This document shows, one piece after another, positions 12,930-22,476 of a DNA stretch of 59,223 nt; the stretch's first letter is position 1; every line of letters begins with the position of its first letter. The position numbers and the translations under genes are program-made. A model generated the notes under the pieces. The model searched no databases and was not told the DNA's origin. It saw only the letters and a list, made by a program, of their open reading frames with translations. Source of the DNA: Cyanophora paradoxa (lineage: Eukaryota; Glaucocystophyceae; Cyanophorales; Cyanophoraceae); the NCBI GenBank assembly GCA_004431415.1, contig QPMI01000213.1, forward strand, positions 1 to 59,223. The letters run 5' to 3'.

Positions 12930-14400
12930 GTGCCTAATGCAGAGGAGGAGTGGCAAGAGCTGCTGAAGAAGATTCCTGAGCTCGGCTCTCACCCGTCAAT
13001 CACGACGGCGCAGAAAGCCGAACTTCACGCGCTCCTGCGGCGCTACAAGGATGTCTTCGCAGACAAGGTCGAGGCCAAAGAGGGCACCAGCAACCTGCTC
13101 TATTACGAGCACGTGATCAAACTCACGACTCGCCTTCCGGTGTTCACGCCTCCGCGGCGTATGAACCCGCACGCCGAGGAACACGCCCGCAAGGAAATTC
13201 AGAAACTCCTTGAGCTTGGGCTGATCGAGCCCTCCCAAGCGGCATATGGCTCGCCGGTAGTGCTGGCCCCCAAAAAGGACGGCACTTGGCGTTTCTGTGT
13301 CGACTATCGGAGGCTGAATCAGATCACCGAGCGGGACGTGTTTCCCCTACCCCGCATAGACGACCAGCTCGAGCGCCTCCGCGGCTCGATGGTCTTCTCG
13401 ACTGCTGACGCGACTGCCGGCTTCTGGCAGCTGCCTCTGCACCCCGGCTCCCGAGCCTACACTGCATTTGTGGTCCCCTGGGGTCACTTTCAGTGGAAGG
13501 TTACGCCGTTTGGGGTCACGAACGGGCCCGCGGCATTCTCCCGCGCGATCACTGCGATCCTGGCCCCTTGCTGACCACCTGCGTCGTCGCGTACATCGAC
13601 GATATCACGGTCTTCTCACCGTCCATCGATCAGCACCTTCTAGACTTGAAGGCGCTCTTCGAGACGATCTCTAAGGCGAACCTGCGCCTGAAGCCGTCGA
13701 AGTGCCGCTTCTGCGTGCCTGAAATCGACCTTCTCGGCCACCGCATCTCCGCCGAAGGGATCCGCCAGGACCCTGCGAAGACCAAGGTGATCACGGACTG
13801 GCAGACGCCGAAGAACGCGGACGAGCTCCGCTCGTTCCTCGGCCTCGCCGGCTACTACCGCCGCTTTGTCGAGAACTTCTCCAAAGTGGTGCACGCCATG
13901 CAGCGCCTTCTATTGAAGGACGCCGTCTGGAGTTGGCCAGAGGACGGCCCCGCCGACCGCGCCTTTAAGGAGCTGAAAGAACTCCTGGGCCGCGATATTA
14001 TATTGCGGTTCCCGGACTTCTCGAAGCCCTTCATTCTCCAGACGGACGCCAGCACCTACGCTATCGGCGCAATTCTGAGCCAGGCCGACGACAAAGGCGT
14101 CGAGCGGCCGCTCGCGTTCATCAGCCGCACGCTGCTGCCGGCCGAGATGAACTACTCCGCTACGGAGCTGGAGTGCCTCGCAGTAGTCTGGGCCATTAAG
14201 TATTGGCGCCACTATCTGCTGGGCGGCCCCCAGTTCCTGGTGCGGACCGACCACCACGCCCTCCAGTGGCTGAAGACGCTGGACCCGACGACGGGCCGCC
14301 TCGGTCGCTGGTCCCTGCTCTTGCAGGCCTACGACTTTGAGATCGTCTACCGCCCTGGCAAGCAGAACGGGGGTCCCGACGCGTGCTCGCGTCTCCCTAA
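12930..14400 (+). pseudogene. pol: Reverse transcriptase and RNase H
   Basis: This copies the element's RNA into DNA. In the first frame (12930-13574) RT motifs appear in order: LIEPSQAAYGSPVVLAPKKDG, FCVDYRRLN, PLPRIDD and VTPFGVTNGPAAF. The catalytic YIDD lies at about 13594-13605 in another frame. The join is at 13560-13575, where a run of four C would need five to keep frame. After it come the thumb (LGLAGYYRRF) and a gypsy-type RNase H, with FILQTDAS near 14035, ELECLAVVWA near 14170 and RTDHHALQWL near 14245. All expected motifs survive, so the enzyme is broken only by the single indel, which may be an assembly error. Confidence 0.93.
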
Positions 14401-15708
14401 GGACCACCCCGTCTGGCAGCCAGGCGGTGCAGACGGTTCCTCGTCCAAGCCCGCGGCCTACAAGGGCGCCGAAGGCTTCGGCATCCCGCAACATGCTGTA
14501 GGGGCTGAGCCTGAGGATCCCGACGTCCCGCTGGGCATCTTTAGGATGCAGCTGGGCCCGACCGAGCGGGCCCTGCGCCAGCTCGCCAACTCCGCCGGCT
14601 TCCGCGCGGAAGCCCCAGCCGAGGGTGGCCGAGCCGCTAGACGCCGAGCGCCCCGGGCGGCGCCTGCGAGCGCCCCCTCTTCCCCGCCGGGCCGCTCCTC
14701 TTATGCAGAGGAGGAGTCGCGGCCCCCTGTGCCAGCCAGTGCTCCTGAGGCCGAGCCCGACGCCGGCGCCCCTGAAGCGCCCGCGCCCGAGCCTGAGGGT
14801 GAGGCTGGCGGTGCTGCGGAAACCGATTCCGACGCCGAGCCCCCGCCGCCAGAGCGCGCGCCGCGACGCCTGCCCCGCGAGCTCGCCAAGCTTGCTGCGT
14901 CGGCTGGGTTCGCTGAGGCCAAGGCCTCCGCCTCGGCTACTGACGCCGCCACGCGCAAGCGAGCGCGGGCCGCCCCAGAGCGCTTCGCGCCTCCCGCGCC
15001 AGAGTCGGTCTCGCCGCCCCGAAACGACGAGAGCCGGGCCCGGCGCCCGCTGTCGAGGAGCGCGAGGCTCCCTCGGACGCGGAGATGCCCGACGCCCCTG
15101 AGGGCGACCTGGGCGCCCCGGCCGCGCTGCTAGAGGACGCTCACGCAGAGGCCGAGGCCTCGGGCGAGATCGATGACGAGTCGCTGCCGGAAGGGCCTGT
15201 CCCCTCCGACGCCTGCGACGCTGACGGCTTCCCCTCGCTCTTGCGGAGCGAGTCCCGAAGCGCTCGGAAACCGGGCCCCGTCGGTGGGGCGCCAAGGGAT
15301 TTGCCGAGCCGCGGCCCCTGCATCCCGACGCGCTCTTCCCTCGCGGCCCCGCCTTGAGGCGGCAGCCTCGAGATGAGTACAACACGCGCCACTGGCGCTC
15401 CCCGGTCGACCCCTCGGATCGGCCGGTGCCGATTCATATTGAGTGGGAGCCGGAGGACCCTGAGGGCGAGCCGCCTCCCGGGCCTCCGCGCCGACGCTCG
15501 CTCTCCCCGGAGACTGCTCGCCACCAGATCCGCGTTCGGCCGGTCCCCCGGACCCCAAGCCAGCGCCGCGGGCTCGAGGTCGCCCCTCTGCCCGCGGGCA
15601 GGCTTCCGACGACGCCGCCCCGCTCGAGCCTGAGACGGTCGCCGCCGAGGCCGCTGCCCCGCAGCGGTGGGTAGAACTCGACCCTAGAGGCCGGGACGTT
15701 CGCCCGCC
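14401..15708 (+). other. Low-complexity Pro/Ala/Glu-rich linker between RNase H and integrase
   Basis: The sequence stays open for long stretches but encodes mainly Ala, Pro, Glu, Arg and Ser. Two similar peptides occur at about 14570-14610 (LRQLANSAGFRAEA) and 14875-14915 (RELAKLAASAGFAEAK), a likely internal duplication. Gypsy elements usually join RNase H to integrase within about 100-200 residues. Here the gap is more than 400 codons. No domain is recognised. Confidence 0.5.
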
Positions 15709-17583
15709 GTGCAAGCCGGTCTTCGTGGATACCGTCCTCGACGCGTGGGCCTGCGGACCCTCGCCAGCCGTCGATGGGGCGCTCCCGACGCGCTGCGCCG
15801 TATGTTCCCGCCCGAGAAGCGCAAGCGTCTGCTCGCCGCTCAGAAGGAGGATTCCTTCTGCAAGAAGCTTCTCGCCTTCCACGCAGAGGGCGAGAATCCA
15901 ACTGTCTGTACCCGCGGCTCGAGGCGCGACGCAGATCCCTGCTCGCCCAGCTGCGCTCACTGCCTGCGGGCCAAGGAGCGCTTTGCACGCCTGGCCGGCG
16001 AGTTCAGCCTGGCCGACGACGGCGTCATCGAGCGCAACCCCTTGGTCCCTGCCGGCCGGTTCCTACCCGTCTTGCCGGACGCTTGGATCGACAGGGTGCT
16101 CTACGCCTATCACGAGGGCTGGGCCCATCGAGGCGCGCCCGTGATAGCCCGTCGGATCGCCCTGCGGTTCTGGTGGCCTGGCATGTACGCCTCCATCGCT
16201 CGCTTTGTGCGGTCGTGCCCGCACTGTCAGTTCGCGAAGGCCGCGAAGCCCCGCCGTACCGCCATTCAGGTGATACAGCCTTCGGGCAAGGGAGACCTGT
16301 GGCAGGTGGATATCTTCCACTTGGATATGCACGAAGACGGTTCGCGATACATCATCGCGTACGTCGACGCATACACCAAGTTCTGCTATATCTACCCGCT
16401 CTCCCGTATCTCCGGCGAGGCCTTGCTCGCCACCGCGATCGACTTCTATACGCACGAGGGCGTGCCCGCGCGCATCCTGACGGACCGCGGGTCCCAACTC
16501 GTTGGGGGCGCGTGGAACGCGTTCTTCAAGGAGAAGGGTACCCGGTTCGTGCACGCGGCCGCCTACCACCACGCCTCGAACGGCGGCGCCGAGCGCCTGG
16601 GCGGAGTCTACAAGACTCTCGCTTACGCCATGTGCCGTGAGCACAAGCGGCCGCTCTCTGACTGGCCTCTTTACAACGCCGATATCGTTCTCGCGTTGCG
16701 GACCACCGTGCACTCCGCCACCGGGTTCTCCCCGATGGTCTTGCACCGCGGTTCTGAAGTGCACCTGCCCTGCGAAGTGCGCTTCGGAGCCGGCGTCCGC
16801 TTCGTGAACCCCGACCACACGCACCCGGCTGATTACCTTCTCGCGATGACGCGAGCTGCCGCGAGCGCCGACGCTGCCTCGCGCGAGTACCGTCGGTTCT
16901 ATCGGAACCGCATGGTTGCTCGCACCGGCAACCCGCCTCATCGTCGCCGCTTTGAGGTTGGCGACAAGGTATTGTGCTGGATGGGCGAACACAACAAAGG
17001 GCTGTACAATTCGTGGGTCGGGCCCTACACTGTGACTGGTGTTAACCCTGGCGGTTACACCTACACGGTCAAGGGGTCGGCTAAGCCCTACTCCGCCAAG
17101 GACGATGCCCGTACCCGTCCTCTGCGTGAGACTGTTGCCCACATCGACTGCATGCTTCCGTTCCGCACGCGTCTCTCCGAGTCTCAAGCCCGTCCCCGCG
17201 TTGGTCGGCCTCGGAAGACTGCTGTGAACGCCGACGAGCCGGCGATCGACCCCGCACTCGCGGACTCGCCCGCTCAAGAACAAAATCCACCTCTCGCCCC
17301 TGACGTCGACGCCGAGGGCCCGAGCGGGCTGCCGAGGGCGACGAGGTTGAGATGGATGACGCGATTTTGGTCGACGACCTGTGAGAAGCTCGTCCCATTG
17401 CTGTTCCCTTTGCGATCGCTGTGCTTGCGCCGTGGGGCAGATTTCTTTGCCCGCTTTGCCTCAGCCCTGGCTTCCGAGGTGGGACGTGGGTTGGCTGGTG
17501 GCCAATCACGGGGCGCCATCTGGGCCTTTCGTTCCATTTTCTGGGATCTGGGCCCGTCGCTCGTGGAGAGTGGCTGGGTGTAG
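15709..17583 (+). CDS. Integrase (HHCC zinc finger, DDE core, GPY/F domain)
   Basis: This inserts the cDNA copy into the host genome. The 624-codon frame is the longest intact Pol piece. The HHCC zinc-binding module (HEGWAHRG then CPHCQ) lies at about 16110-16230. The DDE core follows: Asp in WQVDIFHLD (about 16305), Asp in ILTDRGSQL (about 16485) and Glu in NGGAERLGG (about 16590). A C-terminal WVGPYTVTGV (about 17015) is the GPY/F module. I see no chromodomain after it. The frame reads on to the TAG at 17581-17583 and may enter the 3' LTR. The Met at 15709 is only the first in frame, as the protein is expected to be cut from Gag-Pol. Confidence 0.93.
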   Translation: MQAGLRGYRPRRVGLRTLASRRWGAPDALRRMFPPEKRKRLLAAQKEDSFCKKLLAFHAEGENPTVCTRGSRRDADPCSPSCAHCLRAKERFARLAGEFSLADDGVIERNPLVPAGRFLPVLPDAWIDRVLYAYHEGWAHRGAPVIARRIALRFWWPGMYASIARFVRSCPHCQFAKAAKPRRTAIQVIQPSGKGDLWQVDIFHLDMHEDGSRYIIAYVDAYTKFCYIYPLSRISGEALLATAIDFYTHEGVPARILTDRGSQLVGGAWNAFFKEKGTRFVHAAAYHHASNGGAERLGGVYKTLAYAMCREHKRPLSDWPLYNADIVLALRTTVHSATGFSPMVLHRGSEVHLPCEVRFGAGVRFVNPDHTHPADYLLAMTRAAASADAASREYRRFYRNRMVARTGNPPHRRRFEVGDKVLCWMGEHNKGLYNSWVGPYTVTGVNPGGYTYTVKGSAKPYSAKDDARTRPLRETVAHIDCMLPFRTRLSESQARPRVGRPRKTAVNADEPAIDPALADSPAQEQNPPLAPDVDAEGPSGLPRATRLRWMTRFWSTTCEKLVPLLFPLRSLCLRRGADFFARFASALASEVGRGLAGGQSRGAIWAFRSIFWDLGPSLVESGWV

Positions 17584-18330
17584 GCCTCCCGGGTGCCTGC
17601 GGGTCCGTGAGGGGCTCGAGGTTGCTGGCTGGGGGTGCACTCAGTCGTGCCCTATCCTTTCGTTGGGCCTGATGGGCGGCCCGGATACCTCCTCGCTGGT
17701 TTCTTCCCGAGGCGGTGAAACTTCCCATCCGTGCCACTCTCCTTCGGCTCTCGCCGTTGGAGCGAGTTTGGGCCAGCTTTTGGGGGGTTTCGAGTTCTAT
17801 GCTTTTCCATCTTTCGAGCTTGGCCTGGGGTTGCCTAGGTACATGCACTATGCTGGTATCGGCTCCTATTTCGGTCGCGAGCTATGCTACCTGGCATATC
17901 TGGTTGCTGACGACGGACATTCTACTTCGAGAGGAGTTCACTCGCCGCCGCCCTGTCGCTGCCGTGGTTGGTGCACACCCCGGCGGTGGGGTGGACGCCC
18001 CGTCGAGCATGCAGACTCGACGTTCGGCTTGGCGCGGTCCGGTGCGAGGACGCACCGTATGCAGAGTGAGGAGTTGTCGCGTGCCGCGATTCCCTCGGAT
18101 TAGGCTAGCCGGCAGTCTATGCGTAGCCGCTAGCCCTAGTCTAGTGCTATCGAGCAGCTAGCTCTAGCACTCTCTGTATTCTGACTTAGCGCCGGGCGCG
18201 ACTCCGTTTGGGGGTACGCGATCCCTGGACGGGTACACTTGTGAATAGACCACTTGTGCTCCCAGCTACAGCCCCAGCCCGTGCGTGACCGCACGGACGC
18301 TGCACCGGGTGGGAATCCTCTCATCCGACA
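17579..18330 (+). repeat. 3' LTR (outer end firm, inner end tentative)
   Basis: The final 210 bases (18121-18330) match the 5' LTR fragment and end in CCGACA, immediately before AT-rich viral DNA. The start is not directly testable because the corresponding half of the 5' LTR is missing. I place it tentatively at 17579 (TGTAGGCC), which begins with TG and follows the purine-rich GTGGAGAGTGGCTGGG. A start near 17382 (TGTGAGAAGC) is the main alternative. Confidence 0.7.
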
Positions 18331-18401
18331 ATGTGGAGATTAAACATCTCTATGATTTTTCGCAAGAAATCCATGATGCTCTCTCTCTTAATGCGAGATA
18401 A

Positions 18402-19136
18402 TTAAAGCCATACTCGTCGTTTATATACTGTGGGGGCAACACCTTTGTCGACCTCTGCTTTGGTAGCACCAGGTTCAATGGTGCCCTTCTGGGTTTTCGT
18501 CTTCATCTCATCAACTGCCTGCTCATCAATTTGAGTCTCTTTCTTACCAATGAATTGCTTATCTGGGAGACCAGTAATTCCCATTCTATACACCTCCTTT
18601 CGCAGCATCTCCTTCAATTTCGCTCTCTCTTTCTTCTCAGAGACATACTGTTCAAGAGCACTGGATTTCGCTTCCAGATCTTTCAGTTTCGCAGTCATTT
18701 CGTCCCATTGGGCTTTGGGAATTCGGTGGATATTCTGTGTAGGTGCGACCTTGTAGGTCACCTCACCAGCCATGGATTGAATTACCTTGTCTGATTCCTT
18801 GGAGACACCTTCACCTTTGCGAGCAAGTGAGAGATCTTGGAGACCCAGTCCTTTGTCATCAGCAGCACCAATAATTCGACGAGCACCTTCACCAACTGCC
18901 TTCATCTTAGAGGTTTCGGGCGAAATATTGAGTTGATCACTGGTGGATGTCTGGGGCGCTTTATCATCTGGTGATTCTTCGTAAGCAGCATTGAGGGGAT
19001 CTTCTTGTTGCTGTGATGCTTTAACTTCATTGACACCATTGAATTTCATGGGCTCTGTGTTAATAGAACCGGTTCCAGAGGATGCAGAATATGACATAGC
19101 ACCAGCAGGAACACCAACTTTGCGTTTGGAAGGCAT
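18402..19136 (-). CDS. Viral coiled-coil protein of unknown function
   Basis: A 244-residue protein with a basic start (MPSKRKVG), a Ser/Thr/Gln-rich disordered first third and a charged helical stretch at about residues 145-185 (for example DLEAKSSALEQYVSEKKERAK) that should form a coiled coil. It ends in the basic VYKRRVWL. I recognise no family. It lies 28 bp downstream of the ATPase on the same strand, so co-expression with the packaging and capsid genes is likely and a virion or scaffold role is possible. The 3' LTR of the retrotransposon ends 71 bp beyond its stop codon. The frame itself is intact. Confidence 0.8.
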   Translation of the reverse strand: MPSKRKVGVPAGAMSYSASSGTGSINTEPMKFNGVNEVKASQQQEDPLNAAYEESPDDKAPQTSTSDQLNISPETSKMKAVGEGARRIIGAADDKGLGLQDLSLARKGEGVSKESDKVIQSMAGEVTYKVAPTQNIHRIPKAQWDEMTAKLKDLEAKSSALEQYVSEKKERAKLKEMLRKEVYRMGITGLPDKQFIGKKETQIDEQAVDEMKTKTQKGTIEPGATKAEVDKGVAPTVYKRRVWL

Positions 19137-19164
19137 TGTATATTTATTAGAAGCAGAGATTATT

Positions 19165-19947
19165 TTATAAACCTCTCTTATATCGCATCAGTTTATTCGA
19201 ATGAACACCACTCTTGACCTCTTTGGGGGCTTCCTCTTTCTGTGGAGGTGGTAATTCGTCCTCTTTCTTTTTGGGCTTCCTGTGGAACCGAGGAAATGGG
19301 AAATCTTTGACCAGATCCGCTTTATCAACATAATAGTTCACCGAATAATTTGCAGAAGACCACACAATATATTGGTAGGAGTGCACATACTCCTCAAACA
19401 TCTTATAGAAATCTTCCTTGTTTCGCATGATATTGTATTCCTCCTCGATTGCTTCGAGTTCTTTGCGATTAGCAGCACTCAGGAACACAGCATAATCCGA
19501 ATTTACTCGAATTGTTGAAGAAACCTTACGCAATTTCTGAGTTATGCAGACACAGGACACCATCGCATGGCGCCCCCTCGAATACACAGAGCCAATGATT
19601 TTATCACGAGTTAGGTCTATTAACTCATTATCTATTAAATCATCAAGGACAATACACATTTGATTCACAGGTTCCCCTTTTTCGATTTTCTCCTGCCTTT
19701 CATCCAGTAATTTGGAAATGTAAGCAGCATCCCATTTCCCCAGTTGCAAAGTTGCTACTTTATCCCAGAAATGATTGAAGGACGTCCCACTCACTACAAG
19801 AACAGTATCAATCTTTTTCGCATCATGCAGCTGTTTCAACCAATATTTCACACATTCTGACTTACCTGTTGCAGACTTTCCTATGAAAAGAGCACGAAAT
19901 GGTGGGGTTATCATTTCGCCTGCATTAAACTCTTCCAAATCGTTCAT
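19165..19947 (-). CDS. Viral genome-packaging ATPase (FtsK/HerA, A32-like)
   Basis: This 260-residue P-loop ATPase is expected to pump viral DNA into the preformed capsid. The Walker A motif GKSATGKS is at residues 23-30 and Walker B (CIVLDD) at 98-103. A Gln-containing strand (CVCITQKLRK) near residue 135 fits the sensor position of the family. The length matches the compact ATPases of virophages and Polinton-like viruses (roughly 230-280 residues). The start is clear: AT-rich leader with an ATCTATCTTT stretch just upstream, next in-frame Met far inside. The MCP gene lies 62 bp upstream on the same strand. The frame is intact. Confidence 0.92.
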   Translation of the reverse strand: MNDLEEFNAGEMITPPFRALFIGKSATGKSECVKYWLKQLHDAKKIDTVLVVSGTSFNHFWDKVATLQLGKWDAAYISKLLDERQEKIEKGEPVNQMCIVLDDLIDNELIDLTRDKIIGSVYSRGRHAMVSCVCITQKLRKVSSTIRVNSDYAVFLSAANRKELEAIEEEYNIMRNKEDFYKMFEEYVHSYQYIVWSSANYSVNYYVDKADLVKDFPFPRFHRKPKKKEDELPPPQKEEAPKEVKSGVHSNKLMRYKRGL

Positions 19948-20009
19948 GGCTTTGTAGATCTTTCTTATTAAAGATAGATAAAAATAACGAAACGTTACTG
20001 ATCATGGTT

Positions 20010-21383
20010 TTACAGATTAATTCGTCGGAGCCCATCTTTGTCAACAATAATGAAACTGTGCATGAGAGCACGAACATTAACTGTGATTGTCTGGTCAGAA
20101 GGCATGTATAGAGTGAGGAAAGAGGAGGAGGAGTTCGTGAGATCAACATAGCCAGACTGGGCAATGTTGCGAATCGCTTTCTCTCCATCAACACAGAATG
20201 GTAGACCACTGAGGACATATTTGTCTGCAACCTTGTCCATATTTGAGCACTTGAAGGCATCCGCAATTAATTCGGCACCTTTGAGGAGAGGGATGGGCTC
20301 AGTAGCATAGAGACGTTGACCATTAATTTCAACAGTGAAAGTAATGTCTTTTGAGTTAGCATGCGTTTTTAGGACACTGTGGGAACCATTGAAACCATCA
20401 ATACCTGCGGCATCACGAACTGAAACAAGAAGACCATAGACAAGCCCAGAGATCTGTGACAGGTTAATACGATTTGGTTGAGCATTGCCTTTTGCAGCAA
20501 AATTGACACTGTCTACGAAACCAATATCCAGAGCAGGAATAGCCATACCAGTGGTCTTCACCTTCTCAATGACAGTAGCAAACAGTTCATCAGAAACATT
20601 AATAGCATGCATGTAAAGACGAGGAGAAGTGACTTTAATTTCGGGGGTTGTTGTTGCACCAATTCCAAAAGTGGTGATTTGTTGACCAACATGGGCAAGA
20701 GTAGCATTAGCAGTAGCACCAAGTCCATCATCCTCTGTCTTATCAGCAGCTGTTCCACCAACAACAGGAAGAGCACGACCACCATAAGAAGTCTCAACAT
20801 AACCCTTTCCAGCATCCTTGAACCAGACAGTTACCACCATTTCTCCTGAGAGAGCACCAAGAGGTAGGTAGTGGTTTAGCCATGGGACTGGGATTTCAGT
20901 GAAAAATGACCCACCAAGTCGGTTGGTTCCATGGGCAGGGATACCATGAACCATTCCCATTGAACGCTTCTTCTTGGCGAGTTGATCCTCACTGTAATAG
21001 ATAAGAGGGAAATGAGCAAGGAAATCAGAAGGCACATGGAAGGTGTAAGATCCATAGGTAATTTCAAGTCGAGAGACAAGAGCACCAACTGGGCGAACGT
21101 ATCCATTGCGAACAAGGTCGGTATCACCAGCAAAAGTGACAGCTGGAAGGTCAAACGCAAGTTCGAGTTTTCCACAGAAATTGTAGCGAGGGAGCTTGAA
21201 AGAAATGCGATTTCCAGCATTATTCTCGAAAGTGTTGCTTGGGTTCACAACAACAAGAACTGGCTTCGACTTGGATTCAAGACCAAGCATGAGAGAGTTG
21301 TCCAAGAAGAACGCCTTGGCTTCTTCCGGGGTTGTTAGAGCTTCTTTCAGAGAAAGACGTTGGAGGGTCGAAGTAATATCCAT
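20010..21383 (-). CDS. Major capsid protein, double-jelly-roll type
   Basis: A predicted 457-residue capsid shell protein. I chose the Met at 21383 rather than the upstream Met at 21425, because the 14 extra residues are encoded by AT-rich leader DNA (GTATAATAAAAGAGATAATC) and look like untranslated sequence. Beta-strand-rich composition runs throughout. The stretch around residues 155-180 (a VPWLNHYLPLGAL phrase followed by a GEMVVTVWF strand) resembles the inter-barrel region of PLV/NCLDV-type capsid proteins, where a Pro/Trp turn precedes long hydrophobic strands. The size is at the short end for PLV capsid proteins. The neighbours (ATPase, two penton-like genes) support the call. Sequence similarity alone is weak, so a structure comparison would be decisive. 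Confidence 0.85.
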   Translation of the reverse strand: MDITSTLQRLSLKEALTTPEEAKAFFLDNSLMLGLESKSKPVLVVVNPSNTFENNAGNRISFKLPRYNFCGKLELAFDLPAVTFAGDTDLVRNGYVRPVGALVSRLEITYGSYTFHVPSDFLAHFPLIYYSEDQLAKKKRSMGMVHGIPAHGTNRLGGSFFTEIPVPWLNHYLPLGALSGEMVVTVWFKDAGKGYVETSYGGRALPVVGGTAADKTEDDGLGATANATLAHVGQQITTFGIGATTTPEIKVTSPRLYMHAINVSDELFATVIEKVKTTGMAIPALDIGFVDSVNFAAKGNAQPNRINLSQISGLVYGLLVSVRDAAGIDGFNGSHSVLKTHANSKDITFTVEINGQRLYATEPIPLLKGAELIADAFKCSNMDKVADKYVLSGLPFCVDGEKAIRNIAQSGYVDLTNSSSSFLTLYMPSDQTITVNVRALMHSFIIVDKDGLRRINL

Positions 21384-21437
21384 GATTATCTCTTTTATTA
21401 TACTGCAACATAAAAAATTCACCAATGATCCTTGATT

Positions 21438-22448
21438 TTACGCAAAATTCGCAATAACCGGATAAGATGGATGTGTTTCCGCCATTCTCCTCTTGAAGTA
21501 TTCGTACACAGGATCACCAGCAGGTTCATCACCATATCGAATTTCGAAGGTGAGGTGGACAGGTTGACCCTCGAAATCAATTGGTTCATTAACTGCATTC
21601 ACAATATCAACCGAAAATGTGGAAAGTCCCAGATTCTTGTTATAGTATTTATAAATCGGATGGGCTTCTGTCGAATTATAAACGACATGCTCACCATAAT
21701 CTTTATCTGGAACAACGATTTTGTGGAAATATCCAGTGAGGAGACCATCACCACATTGAACCAGATCACCCAACTCCTTTACTCTCACAAACAGAACACT
21801 ATCCCTGGTCTTTTCAGGTTCAAATGAAGATATGATACCATGCACCATCGACCCAGTAAAGATACCATCAGTCAGAGTATTATAAACTTGTGATTGGATT
21901 GGGGTGTTACCATATCTCCCAGGATCAAGACCAAGCAGTCGAGCAGAACTCAAAAACCTCTGAATCTGCGCCTGGGTTGGGTTTATTGCAGTTGAGAAAG
22001 CCAGGTAAAACGGTATGGTGGAATGGAATATTACTCGTTTCAGTGTATCATCCCATTTACAGCGAATTGCTACTGGTGGCTCTCTCAATGCAAGTTTGGA
22101 GTTAATTACATTCACCAGTTGTTGGTGGTTTTGAATGGGTGTGCTGCGACTTATCACAATGTGTTTCCATGATTCATAATCAGCAGCAGGTCGATCAGTT
22201 GGAATACCAGTGCTTCCTGCACCAGAATAATATTCAGACCAATAAAGGTAGATTGCATTATCAATTGTCACATCTCCTACTTTGGTTTCACCACTCACCA
22301 TGGGAATGCTGTTATAAAATTCTGCTGAAACCAGTCTTACTGCTCTCACAAATTCATAGGTGCTGGGGAGGCGAGCAATAAAACTCGAAGTAGGTCCATC
22401 TCCCGAAATTGTATTGAAAGAGCTCACTTCGATGTAATCCACAGGCAT
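21438..22448 (-). CDS. Penton/minor capsid-like protein, paralogue A
   Basis: A 336-residue beta-rich protein 54 bp upstream of the MCP gene. Its N-terminal strand phrase (FVRAVRLVSAEFYNSIPMVS) parallels CRVLYAEIPNSIYNSI in the divergent neighbour. The C-terminal 110 residues of both share the order KEL, then a tyrosine-rich strand after a DKDYGE or SKDIGQ turn, then YYNKNLGLSTFSVDIVNA versus ITDRNLVIRELTVEF, then a closing F-x-LTFEIR or FQLEFLAI strand. This shared plan points to one fold, most likely the single-jelly-roll penton or minor capsid protein that closes the vertices. The frame is intact. Family assignment rests on context and on the paralogue. Confidence 0.78.
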   Translation of the reverse strand: MPVDYIEVSSFNTISGDGPTSSFIARLPSTYEFVRAVRLVSAEFYNSIPMVSGETKVGDVTIDNAIYLYWSEYYSGAGSTGIPTDRPAADYESWKHIVISRSTPIQNHQQLVNVINSKLALREPPVAIRCKWDDTLKRVIFHSTIPFYLAFSTAINPTQAQIQRFLSSARLLGLDPGRYGNTPIQSQVYNTLTDGIFTGSMVHGIISSFEPEKTRDSVLFVRVKELGDLVQCGDGLLTGYFHKIVVPDKDYGEHVVYNSTEAHPIYKYYNKNLGLSTFSVDIVNAVNEPIDFEGQPVHLTFEIRYGDEPAGDPVYEYFKRRMAETHPSYPVIANFA

Positions 22449-22476
22449 CTTCTTTTATCTATAAACATATATTAAA
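22449..22476. promoter_or_regulatory. Divergent viral promoter between two penton-like genes
   Basis: Only 28 bases separate the two start codons. They contain CTTTTATCTATAAACATATA, in which a TCTA core overlaps TATAAA-like DNA on one strand and ATAGATAAAAG on the other. A similar TTATCTATCTTTAA precedes the ATPase start. A TCTA core in AT-rich DNA is known for late promoters of the virophage mavirus; equivalence here is inference. Confidence 0.5.

Larger units (their letters stand above)
1..18330 (+). mobile_element. Ty3/gypsy-type LTR retrotransposon, about 18 kb
   Basis: The first 208 bases recur at 18121-18330, which identifies the two LTRs. Between them, on the + strand, lie a Gag zinc knuckle, aspartic protease, reverse transcriptase, RNase H and integrase. 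This order, with integrase last, defines Ty3/gypsy (Metaviridae). The element is far longer than the usual 5-8 kb because of a long region upstream of the protease and a low-complexity linker between RNase H and integrase. Its reading frame breaks repeatedly. The two LTR segments differ only by single-base run-length changes, so insertion looks recent. The target-site duplication cannot be tested because the left flank lies outside the window. Confidence 0.95.

Noticed and set aside
13910-15385. 491-codon minus-strand frame opposite RNase H
   Set aside because: Antisense to intact RNase H motifs; no recognisable protein features.
16950-17580. Chromodomain after the integrase
   Set aside because: After the GPY motif the sequence is short and basic, without the aromatic cage pattern of a chromodomain.
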